Below, piece after piece: positions 56,085 to 64,000 of a stretch of DNA of 64,000 nt. The translations under genes and the position numbers were made by a program. Under the pieces are notes generated by a model. It saw only the letters and a program-made list of their open reading frames with translations, had not been told where the DNA came from and did not search any database. The DNA is from Candidatus Woesearchaeota archaeon (GTDB lineage: Archaea > Nanobdellota > Nanobdellia > Woesearchaeales > UBA9642), in assembly GCA_026002815.1 (NCBI GenBank), contig BPGB01000007.1, positions 1 through 64,000 of the forward strand, in the 5' to 3' direction. Position 1 is the first letter of the stretch. Each line of letters opens with the position of its first letter.

Positions 56085-56582
56085 ATGAAAATCGTTACAA
56101 AGCTATTACTTGCTGGATTAATATTTTTATTAGGGTTCTTAAGTAATAATATTTATGCAGATATTATTACACACTCGCAATCAGAACAACCTTTAAATGA
56201 TGGAAGGACAGATGAAAAACCAAGTCCTAATGATTGGATTAAAGAAAATCAGATATTAGTATATAGTAACCAAGTAATATTTGATATAAAAAATGCTGAG
56301 TGGTCAAAATTTACAGATACACATAGTATGGAACCAGTAATTTCAAGCAGGGCAAACGCAATTCAAATAAAACCAAAATCACCTGATGACATAATAGTAG
56401 GAGACATAATAAGTTATGAATCAGAATACACAGATGGAATAATAATACACAGGGTGATAGAAAAAAACATAGATGAAAAAGGTGTTTATTTCATAGCAAA
56501 AGGAGACAACAACCCACAACCAGATCCTGGAAAGATAAGATTCAACCAGATAAAGAGAGTTTTAGTAGCAATAGTATATTAG
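56085..56582 (+). CDS. Signal-peptidase-like S26 protein
   Basis: 165 residues. One N-terminal membrane helix (residues 6-26) precedes an S26 core. THSMEPV carries the Ser, GDIISY follows, then IIIHRVIE gives the His and AKGDNNPQPDPG the Asp, the Sec11 arrangement. The segment after MEPV (ISSRANAIQIKPKS) is unlike the usual proline/glycine loop. It probably cleaves exported proteins on the outer membrane face. It lies between two microgenes on one transcript. Confidence 0.85.
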   Translation: MKIVTKLLLAGLIFLLGFLSNNIYADIITHSQSEQPLNDGRTDEKPSPNDWIKENQILVYSNQVIFDIKNAEWSKFTDTHSMEPVISSRANAIQIKPKSPDDIIVGDIISYESEYTDGIIIHRVIEKNIDEKGVYFIAKGDNNPQPDPGKIRFNQIKRVLVAIVY

Positions 56583-56590
56583 GTGATATT

Positions 56591-56692
56591 ATGGATTCTT
56601 TCATATTACGAAAAAAGGACATACCACAAATAGTCTATCTAGTGATAGTTTTCATAATCATAATGACAACACTTTTCTTTGCATTAAAATAA
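56591..56692 (+). CDS. Single-pass membrane micropeptide, 33 residues
   Basis: Starts MDSFILRKKDIPQIVYLVIV and ends with FIIIMTTLFFALK, one membrane helix with a basic, probably cytoplasmic head. GGTGATATT precedes the ATG. It lies eight bases behind the signal-peptidase-like gene, so it is likely co-translated and could be its partner subunit. Confidence 0.6.
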   Translation: MDSFILRKKDIPQIVYLVIVFIIIMTTLFFALK

Positions 56693-56752
56693 TATTCACA
56701 TTAGGATATCATTAAAATAAAACTTATAAATATAAGATATTTCTAGTATATC

Positions 56753-57673
56753 ATGATATTGAATGATGAGGATATTGACAAAGCTAAACTCGCTGGGAAG
56801 ATTGCAGGTAAAGCGATCATTTATGGAAGAAAACTAATCAAGCCAGGAGTGAAGGTTGTTGATGTTCTTGACCAAATTGAAGATTTTATTCATCAGAATA
56901 ATGGTAAGATTGCATTTCCTGCGCAAATTTCTATCAATGAGTTTGCTGCACACTTCTGTCCATTAGAAGATGATGAAACAATTATCAAATCAACTGACAT
57001 GGTTAAACTAGACTTAGGGGTTCACATTGATGGAATAATAGCCGATAATGCAATTACGATAATTTTCAAGGAAGACAATGATAAATATGAAGAATTGAAC
57101 ACAATAAAGAAGGCATCTGAGGAAGCATTAAAGAATGCGATAGACATCATAAAACCAGGCATCACTCTTGGAGAAATAGGATTAATGATTCAGGAAACAA
57201 TTGCGAATTATGATTTAAGTCCAATAAAAAATCTCTCTGGACATGGGCTTGGAAAGTATTCTGTTCATGAACATCCAACAATACCTAACTTTAATACTAA
57301 TGATAAAACTGAATTAAAAGAAAATCAAATTATTGCCATAGAACCATTTGCAACAAACGGTTATGGAATGGTATTTGAAAGCAAAAACCCTACATTATTT
57401 TCCTTTTCTAAAAACAGGCCAGTAAGAAGCACTTATGCAAGAGAAATTCTTTCTGAGATAAAAAAATTTGAAAACCTTCCTTTTACTACAAGATGGCTTA
57501 CTAAAAAGATTAATCCAGGAAAAGTAAAACTGGGATTAAACGAATTAAAAATTAATGGTATAATACATGAATATCCTCCTTTAATAGAATCGAAGAGAGG
57601 CATAGTAAGCCAAACAGAGCATACTGTTATTGTTAGAGATAAACCCGTAATAACAACATTAATTGATGAATAA
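56753..57673 (+). CDS. map: Methionine aminopeptidase, type II
   Basis: 306 residues. Removes initiator Met. The binuclear metal ligands are in LDLGVHIDGIIADNAITI, GHGLGKYSVHEHPTIPN, IAIEPFATNG and SQTEHTVIV. The N-terminal NEFAAHFCP segment gives the substrate His. The insertion domain near residues 215-260 marks type II. A TATA element near 56727 suggests a short leader. Confidence 0.97.
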   Translation: MILNDEDIDKAKLAGKIAGKAIIYGRKLIKPGVKVVDVLDQIEDFIHQNNGKIAFPAQISINEFAAHFCPLEDDETIIKSTDMVKLDLGVHIDGIIADNAITIIFKEDNDKYEELNTIKKASEEALKNAIDIIKPGITLGEIGLMIQETIANYDLSPIKNLSGHGLGKYSVHEHPTIPNFNTNDKTELKENQIIAIEPFATNGYGMVFESKNPTLFSFSKNRPVRSTYAREILSEIKKFENLPFTTRWLTKKINPGKVKLGLNELKINGIIHEYPPLIESKRGIVSQTEHTVIVRDKPVITTLIDE

Positions 57674-57761
57674 AACTTTCTTAAATGAGAAATATAAAAT
57701 GAACATATAAACATGAATTATAATATTCCTATATAAAGTATAATATTCCTGTATAAAAACT

Positions 57762-57953
57762 CTACATAAACCTAAACCTGTCTTCGAACTGCTTTTCTCC
57801 TAATCTTCTTATAATAATATACCCGCAGTTTTCACAAACAATCTTCTCATAAACTATGTTTCTTTGGTTTATTAATTCTATATTGTTTCCATGCGGCTTT
57901 TTACAATTTGAACATATTTCCTCAAGGTGACTTTCTCTTATAACATGTGGCAT
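57762..57953 (-). CDS. Small zinc-ribbon protein
   Basis: 63 residues. CSNCKKPHG (residue 14) and CENCGYI (residue 40) form one zinc ribbon between a helical head (MPHVIRESHLEE) and a basic tail. Unknown function; similar small ribbons are frequent in archaea. Confidence 0.68.
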   Translation of the reverse strand: MPHVIRESHLEEICSNCKKPHGNNIELINQRNIVYEKIVCENCGYIIIRRLGEKQFEDRFRFM

Positions 57954-58244
57954 ACTGATTAAATGTTTTAATTATTTTTAAATGTTATTATAAAAAATAA
58001 ATATTTTAATCATACATATTTTAATTATATATATTTTAATTATAAAAACCTTCACAAAAAATTTAAAAATAGCAAATAATAGCTTTATCCAAATAAGTAT
58101 ATTTTGACACATTACTATATTATGATATGTTAATATTACATAATTATTAATGTTATTACAAAAGTATTTCAGAATCAAATACTTTAATAAAAATTAATTA
58201 CTTTAAGAATGCCCTTATAATATAATATAAACCGTATATAAAAA

Positions 58245-58676
58245 ATGGTAAGAATAATATCAAAATCAAAAAGATATATAGATGAACTAAAAGAATATTT
58301 TAATATAGAAGATGAAGTCGATTCTCATAAGATAAACAAGCTTTATTCCATAAGAGAAAAACTAATAAAAAGCAAAAACACACTTAATATATTAAGGATT
58401 ATTTTTTTCTTGGCACTTTATGCATCATTATTATCAGGATTGACGAAAATTTTTAATCTTTTACCTTGGATATCAACATTCATAGATTTTGTTCTAACAT
58501 TTTTAGGAATTTTAGGAACAACATTTTCAGTTATAATGATTCTTGTTTTAGGTCAATCTATAAGAAATTATGATAGGGATATTTCTACAATAGAAAGTCA
58601 TATCTTATCTATATATGTAAAATATGATAAAACAGATAAAGAAAAATTTGATGGTCTGATGGATAAAATAAGATAA
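58245..58676 (+). CDS. Hypothetical two-helix membrane protein
   Basis: 143 residues. A charged N-terminal region (residues 1-45) precedes hydrophobic helices at about 48-70 and 80-105, then a helical charged C-terminal tail ending FDGLMDKIR. No family is recognised. Confidence 0.65.
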   Translation: MVRIISKSKRYIDELKEYFNIEDEVDSHKINKLYSIREKLIKSKNTLNILRIIFFLALYASLLSGLTKIFNLLPWISTFIDFVLTFLGILGTTFSVIMILVLGQSIRNYDRDISTIESHILSIYVKYDKTDKEKFDGLMDKIR

Positions 58677-58862
58677 ATAAAATATTATAAAAAAATATAA
58701 AAATAATATAAAGACAAATAAGATATTATAAAATTAATATAAAATTAATATATAAAAGCAATATAAAAAATAATCATGATAATCATAAAAATTAAGATTA
58801 TTTAAGTGTTTTCTTTATTAAGTAATAAAAAAATATATAAATAAAGCGATTATTTTTCAGCT

Positions 58863-59609
58863 ATGAAAAACTTGATTGCTTACAATAATAAATTAGAATC
58901 GATTATAAAGGACATTTCTAAAAACAATATTCCATTCGGAATGGACATAGACGATGTAATATTAAAATTTAAAAATTATTTCAGAAACGGAATAAATGAA
59001 CATTTCAATTTAAATCTCAACCAAGAGGACATAGTTAATTACAATGTTAATACTATTCTTCCAATAAAAGATAAAGGATTCACAAGAAAAGATGTTTATG
59101 CTATGCTTAGAAAAATAGGTAATAGAGCAGAATTCACTAAACTATCAACTAATGAGGGCGTAAATGAAATCATAGATTTACTCATAACATATCATGATAA
59201 TAATTATGACAATTTTTTTATAATTACTTCAAGAAGCGAACAACTCTATGATGATTTTAAAAATAAAACCTTAGAAAATCTTAGGTTCAATAAAATAAAA
59301 TTCCACGAATATAATGTGATTTTTGATAAAGAAAAAGAGTATGTTGCGAAAGCATTAGAATTGAAATTGTTCTTCGAAGACAATTTGGAAACGGCCCTCA
59401 AGATAATTAAAAAAAATATTCCAATAATAATGCCCTCTCATGAGTGGAATAAAAAAACTCCTAAGGATACTACTCTCCTAAGCCTTGATGATGTAAAATA
59501 TAAACATGAACTAATAAACGAAATAGAATCATATTCCGGAAAATATTTTTTTAGAATAAATAATTTTAAAGAATTATTAGAATATTCAAATGATATTCTA
59601 AAAAGATAA
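58863..59609 (+). CDS. HAD-superfamily phosphatase-like protein
   Basis: 248 residues. Motif I MDIDDVI (residue 27), motif II IITSRSE, and motif III FFEDNLETALKI are all present, with a helical cap between. The layout resembles 5'-deoxyribonucleotidases (NT5C-like), which dephosphorylate nucleotides; the substrate is inferred only. It starts near TATATAAATAAAG, so a short leader is likely. Confidence 0.83.
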   Translation: MKNLIAYNNKLESIIKDISKNNIPFGMDIDDVILKFKNYFRNGINEHFNLNLNQEDIVNYNVNTILPIKDKGFTRKDVYAMLRKIGNRAEFTKLSTNEGVNEIIDLLITYHDNNYDNFFIITSRSEQLYDDFKNKTLENLRFNKIKFHEYNVIFDKEKEYVAKALELKLFFEDNLETALKIIKKNIPIIMPSHEWNKKTPKDTTLLSLDDVKYKHELINEIESYSGKYFFRINNFKELLEYSNDILKR

Positions 59610-59705
59610 AAGATAAAACTGAGAAAACTAAAAAGATAAAACTGAGAAAATAAAATATTAATAATGAATTTAATGCTAATTGAAAGCACTATTCTTAACT
59701 ATAAA

Positions 59706-62255
59706 TTATTTTTTACTCTTCTTCTGCTCTATCTCTCTTAGAAAACGTTCTATTGTTTTCACAACATTATCAGGTTGAGTCTTTAAAATATTTGCTGCTT
59801 TTTGCAACAACTTTTCATCATTCTCTTCGGTAATTTCATTAGATTGCAAAACAAAAACCTCATCAGAGTTTTTCTTAACTATTTTCTTCCATTTATCAAA
59901 TAATTCCTGTACTCTTCCAGGTATCTGCTTTTTCTCACAATTAAGTAAAGACGAAATTCTTTCTAAAGTATTATCTTGATCTTTTTTCGTTTTTTCAGCC
60001 GCAAGGCCAGCAGTAAATTCTATTCTTACTACACCATCTTGTATTTTTGATGTTCTTAAAATTTTTATCTGCCCAACATCTCCGGTTATATCTAAGTGAG
60101 TTCCACCGCATGCTTCAACATCAAATCCAACTATCTCAACTATTCTTAATTCTCTTCCAGGAACTGCCCCTCCTTGATATAATCTAAAACCATATTTTAA
60201 TTCAGCAACATTTCGTTTCATAAAAGTCTTATATACTGGAAGATTTTCCTTAACTATCTTATTCGCTAATTCCTCTATTTCAGATATTTGTTTAGGAGTT
60301 AAATTCTCATAATGAGTTATGTCTAATCTTGCTTTTTCCAATGTTTTTGAAGCACCCGCCTGCCACACGTGATTACCCAATATTTTTCTCGCTGCACCAT
60401 TCAATATGTGTGTTGCTGTATGATGCTGTGCCAACTGTATTCTTCTATCTATATCTATTCTTCCATATACTATTTGTTTTTCCTTAAAATCTACTTCTTT
60501 TAGAACGTGTATTATCGCCGTTCCCTGCTTAAAAACATCTATTACTTCACTTTTGTTTAGAGTTCCTATATCATGTAATTGTCCACCTGATGTTGGATAA
60601 AAAGCGGTCCTGTCTAGAATAACCTTATAATTATTTTCTTCTAAATCATGTATTATTTTAAGAACAACTGCTTTAAAATCAACTAAATCATAATGATCAA
60701 AATATAATGCTTCTGTAGTGAGTCCATCAACATCGTAATGCTTCTCTTTTTTTGTAGCAGTTTTTATTTTCTCAACACTTGATTCCTGCTCGTGTTTCTC
60801 CGATACTAATGCATAAAAATTTTCAGGAACTTTTATTTCTAAACCACTAGACTTTGCTTCCTGTGATAGTTCAAATGGATCTATTCCGTTGCTATCGTAT
60901 AATTCTATTAGTTTTTCTTTTGATAAGGTTTCGTTCTTTTTTATTATATTATTTATTATTGATTTTGTCCTTTCTTTATTCTCATAATACTTTTTCCTTT
61001 CATAATCTATTATCTCATAAACTTCATTTACTGATTCCTGCAATTCAGGAAAAACAGGTTCAAGATATTGTGCATGAAGTCTTAAAACTTTTTTCATGTC
61101 TATATTCCAGTTGAATTTATCTATAAATGACATCATTCTTCTGAATATAACTCTCAAATTATAAAATCCGCCAACATTACTTGGTAGTCCTCCATCTGTT
61201 ATAGCAAACAACAAAGCTCTAGAATGCTCTGCTATAGTATATATTCCAGTCATTGGGAGTATTTTGCTTTTTAATTCTTCTGATGAAATACCAACCTTTT
61301 CAGATATAAATTCCCATGATTTTTCTATATTCAAAGTTTCATCTAAGTTAAGCATTGAAGAATATGGTGCAAACTTTGAAAACAATTCTTTGTCAAAAAA
61401 TGTTTTAGTAGTATCTATGAGATATTCTATAACTGTTGGAAATACAGCATCATATAAAGTGGGTGTTCCCTGACTAAACCATGCTATTCGCTCCATTCCT
61501 AATCCCATGTCTAATACTTTTATTTTTAGTTCTTTATCTCCTTCCTCTCTATGTTCATACATCATATATACTTGATTAAATAATTCTATGCCATTACTGA
61601 AGAATTCCATGCAGGGACCATAATTTCCGCCACCAGCCCATGCATCTTCGTGCAGAATTAACTCGTTTTTTTCTAATCCTACAACATCTATGACATACGA
61701 GTAAATGTCCATAAAGAATTGCTCTTGATCCCACTCATTAGGCTCAACGAATGCATGCTGTCCTATCATTACAAAACCTGTACAGTGACTTCCTGTTATT
61801 CCGACGTTATCTATATCTCCAAATCTTAAGCAGAATTGAGGTATCACTAATTTTTTTTGCTGGAGGTTCTACCTCTCCAGATATTACAAAAGGTTTGAAA
61901 TGCGGCTATTGATGCTATAGTAAAATCTGTTGTTGGATTCCACTTAGAGACCACTGGATACCTATTTACAACTGTATATCCCTTTTTCTCAAAATGTTCC
62001 TTATATTTATTCCATACTTCTATGTATGTCATTTTATTCCTTTTAGGATTCTTTTCAAATAAAGTAACTCCTCTCATGCACTCTGAATCTCCACAAACAT
62101 CTCTCTTAATTATTGACCAGAAATATTTTTTACAAACAGTACATTGTTTGTCTTATAAAACCTTCTCTATCTAACGCTTTTACTGCGTAATATTTCTCGG
62201 GATTCTTACTAGCTATTATTTTGAATTCTTTTTTTAATTCCTTATCTGTTTTCAT
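59706..62255 (-). CDS. alaS: Alanyl-tRNA synthetase (three apparent insertions)
   Basis: Full-length archaeal AlaRS, 849 codons once frames are joined. From ATG 62255 it reads MKTDKELKKEFKI, then needs one base dropped near 62150 to give IRKQCTVCKKYFWS and CGDSECMRGVTLF. It needs another dropped in the AAAA run 61888-61891 to give AFQTFVISGEVEPPA, and one in the eight-T run 61851-61858 to give KKLVIPQFCLRFGDIDNVG. Downstream it is open: HVEPNEW-type core, AQHHTATHILNGA and CGGTHLDITGDVG in the editing domain. It is directly downstream of tRNA-Ala. Confidence 0.92.
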
Positions 62256-62300
62256 ATAATTAGTGATATAAAGAATTATTTAAAAAGTATTTGTTTTTAA

Positions 62301-62417
62301 TGGACGGGTCGGGATTTGAACCCGAAGCCTCTCCGATTCCGGTATATTACAATACTTATAATCAGTATAGCTAAAGTATAGCCAACGGAGCGTTATACCA
62401 GGTTTAACTACCCGCCC
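62301..62417 (-). tRNA. tRNA-Ala(GGC) with 43-nt intron
   Basis: Acceptor GGGCGGG/CCCGTCC includes G3-U70, the Ala identity pair; discriminator A. D-arm is GTTA/TAAC, T-arm TCGGG/CCCGA with loop TTCAAAT. The intron (62337-62379) is at 37/38 with a bulge-helix-bulge: TTGG pairs CCGG, bulges CTA and AAT. The spliced loop is TTGGCTT, anticodon GGC. It lies 45 bp upstream of alaS on the same strand. Confidence 0.95.
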
Positions 62418-62441
62418 GCATCATAAGAAAATAAGCATTAT

Positions 62442-62452
62442 GTTTATAAAAG
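62442..62452 (-). promoter_or_regulatory. TATA box of tRNA-Ala / alaS
   Basis: CTTTTATAAAC on the minus strand, about 27-30 bp upstream of the tRNA 5' end. No second TATA box is obvious between tRNA and alaS. Confidence 0.55.
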
Positions 62453-62730
62453 TTACGCAGTATTTTCTGAACATAATAAAGTATTGTTAATAAGTAATAT
62501 CTTTAATAATAAAACACACATTTAATTTTAATAATAAAATACACTTTTAATGTTGCACTTTTTAATGTTGCAAACATTATTGCTTTAAACTCTTTAATAT
62601 ACAATCATTTTTGATAATAAAATTTTGAGCAAATTTGAACAGAAAATACTAACAATTATTAATAAATTCATATAATATTGTATCATAAACTATTTAAATA
62701 TATGATTATGTTCTAAGTATGGTGATGATT

Positions 62731-63015
62731 ATGTCTAAGAAAAATATTGAGAAAAAATCCGAAAAATCTAATTCTAATGAAAAAAAGAATATGGAATCAA
62801 GTAAAGAAGAACAAATAGGTTTTCATAAAGGAGCATTAAGCACACTAAGTAAGGAGAGAGCAGAATTAGCAAGATTATTGCAAATTGTTGAACAATTAAT
62901 GCAAATGCATGTCGCAGCGCTTAATCAACTAGGGGTTGATTTAACAAAAGAGGTTCAACAAATGAAAGAAGAAAAGATTCAATCTAAGAAAAAGCCTATA
63001 GAAGAAGTTCTTTAA
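62731..63015 (+). CDS. Conserved-looking helical protein of unknown function
   Basis: 94 residues from ATG 62731, chosen because GGTGATG lies just before it; the earlier Met at 62719 would place the start ahead of that site. A Lys/Ser/Asn-rich head precedes a helical core FHKGALSTLSKERAELARLL then IVEQLMQMHVAALNQLGVDL. I know similar unnamed proteins in nanoarchaeal genomes by pattern only. No membrane segments. Confidence 0.72.
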   Translation: MSKKNIEKKSEKSNSNEKKNMESSKEEQIGFHKGALSTLSKERAELARLLQIVEQLMQMHVAALNQLGVDLTKEVQQMKEEKIQSKKKPIEEVL

Positions 63016-63123
63016 GCACTAAAAAACTTCTATAACACATGAAAAAATAATATTTATACAATAATGGTATACAATAATAGATTTATATACAATAATAGAT
63101 ATTAAATACTATTGCTATTTAAG

Positions 63124-63696
63124 ATGAAAAAAAATAGATCGAAAAAATGGGGTATAATATTTATTACTTTGCTTATATCATTATCTATGATACTGAGCAT
63201 TTTCGCAATTGTCATAGATAATCAATCCACCCAACAAAAATATAATGGTTATAAATATATTATAACTAACGAAGGATATAAATTTAAAATAAACAAAACT
63301 ATTTATACCTTCCAATTTCATCCTACACAACTTGAAAATATTAATATGAGTCAAGATTCTAAAAATATTCTATCAAACAGCATGGCTATAGTAATGCTTT
63401 TTAACCCAAATTCAACGCTCGATGATTTAACATATATAGATTATGCTAGATTTGATTTTCAGGAAAAGTCAGGAAAAACTGTGTATTTTGCAATAACAAC
63501 TGAGTCAGATAAATACCTGCTTCCTGTTCTTAGTTGTGATAATGCTACAGCAGAAGTACCTTTTATTTTTTTCAATATAAGCACTGACACATCAATAGTA
63601 AATGAGGGAAATTGTATTATTCTTAATGCTAAACTAAGGGAAATACTTTCTGTTGAAGAGAGACTAACATATCAGATTCTGGGCATAATGAAATAA
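63124..63696 (+). CDS. Membrane-anchored extracytoplasmic protein
   Basis: About 190 residues from ATG 63124 (the TTG at 63112 is less likely). A basic head and one membrane helix (IIFITLLISLSMILSIFAIV) precede a soluble domain with YNGYKYIITNEGYKFKINKT. Two cysteines lie about 23 residues apart (LSCDNATAE, NEGNCIILN). Family unknown. The partial gene that follows has the same design, suggesting a paralogous pair. Confidence 0.7.
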   Translation: MKKNRSKKWGIIFITLLISLSMILSIFAIVIDNQSTQQKYNGYKYIITNEGYKFKINKTIYTFQFHPTQLENINMSQDSKNILSNSMAIVMLFNPNSTLDDLTYIDYARFDFQEKSGKTVYFAITTESDKYLLPVLSCDNATAEVPFIFFNISTDTSIVNEGNCIILNAKLREILSVEERLTYQILGIMK

Positions 63697-63779
63697 ATAA
63701 TTAAATAATAAAAATAAATATAAAAAAAATAGATACAAAAAAATAGATATAAAAAAATGTTGATCAAGAACCTGTAAAA

Positions 63780-64000
63780 ATGAGTAATAATAAAAAAGAC
63801 AAAAAAGAAAAGAATAGATCCATACGAAACATAATAATGCTTTTGCTAATAATAATTTTAATAATTTTAATCATAATATTTTTTCCAAAAATTGCAAAAA
63901 AAACAGATACAAATTCAGATCAATATCTTTATGGGGATAAAAAAGTAATATACAATTATTACATATTTAATAAAAGAGAAGACAATATTTGGTATTTAGA
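63780..64000 (+). CDS. Membrane-anchored protein, partial (runs off edge)
   Basis: 73 residues visible. MSNNKKDKKEKNRSIR head, one membrane helix (IIMLLLIIILIILIIIFF), then the start of a soluble domain with VIYNYYIFNKREDNIWYL. The layout and the YNYY/YNGY region resemble the preceding gene. The 3' part lies outside the window. Confidence 0.7.
   Translation, partial: MSNNKKDKKEKNRSIRNIIMLLLIIILIILIIIFFPKIAKKTDTNSDQYLYGDKKVIYNYYIFNKREDNIWYL

Overview
This window is a strongly AT-rich archaeal chromosome segment. The archaeal assignment rests on its information-processing genes: the exosome Rrp4/Rrp41/Rrp42 with SBDS, proteasome alpha and a Pop5-like RNase P subunit; L44e-S27e-aIF2alpha-Nop10; Lsm-L37e-S8e; aIF1A, RpoK, Cbf5, Pth2, NucS and a GINS protein. 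tRNA genes carry bulge-helix-bulge introns, secreted pilins have class III signal peptides, and there is an S-layer protein. Small gene sizes, many short proteins with no recognisable function, sparse metabolism (enolase only) and several motifs common in DPANN genomes suggest a Woesearchaeota/Pacearchaeota-like nanoarchaeon; that lineage call is inference.

Layout. 0-7 kb: the N-terminal part of MetRS, a very long coiled-coil protein, MarC, two intron-containing tRNA-like genes and enolase. 7-19.7 kb: a type IV/Tad-like pilus cluster on the minus strand (pilins, two TadC/FlaJ-like membrane proteins, a secretion ATPase, a 900-residue VWA surface protein, minor pilin-like proteins). 20-21.7 kb: the Nop10/aIF2alpha/S27e/L44e translation cluster. 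22-29.5 kb: a PHP hydrolase, GINS, a secreted protein, the S-layer gene and an AbiEi-like protein. 29.6-36.4 kb: tRNA-Leu, the Lsm-L37e-S8e cluster, then the exosome/proteasome superoperon. 36.7-43 kb: membrane-associated genes including LspA, SppA, RDD and a permease-methyltransferase fusion. 43-52.7 kb: truncated Dph2, a PIN protein, Cbf5, LysRS, Pth2, NucS and gene-poor intervals. 52.7-64 kb: a candidate small RNA, S15, ferredoxin, a RecJ-like DHH protein, a 17-bp tandem array, a signal-peptidase-like microcluster, MetAP, AlaRS next to tRNA-Ala, and two envelope proteins.

The genes fit together as translation and ribosome biogenesis, RNA decay and processing (exosome plus H/ACA RNP parts Nop10 and Cbf5), replication and repair (GINS, RecJ-like, NucS) and a cell surface of S-layer plus pili with several membrane proteases.

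The most notable pattern is a set of nine apparent base insertions in seven genes (metG, a coiled-coil gene, a pilin, nop10, GINS, a small helical gene and three in alaS). Every one is an extra base or bases, mostly in A/T runs. In each case the protein continues in the other frame. Sequencing error is the plainest explanation; slippage decoding is the interesting alternative. Other highlights are a tRNA-Leu with a textbook BHB intron inside its D-loop, an aberrant tRNA-Thr-like gene, two hairpin RNAs ending in the same ACACAATAAT string, and frequent short tandem duplications just upstream of genes.
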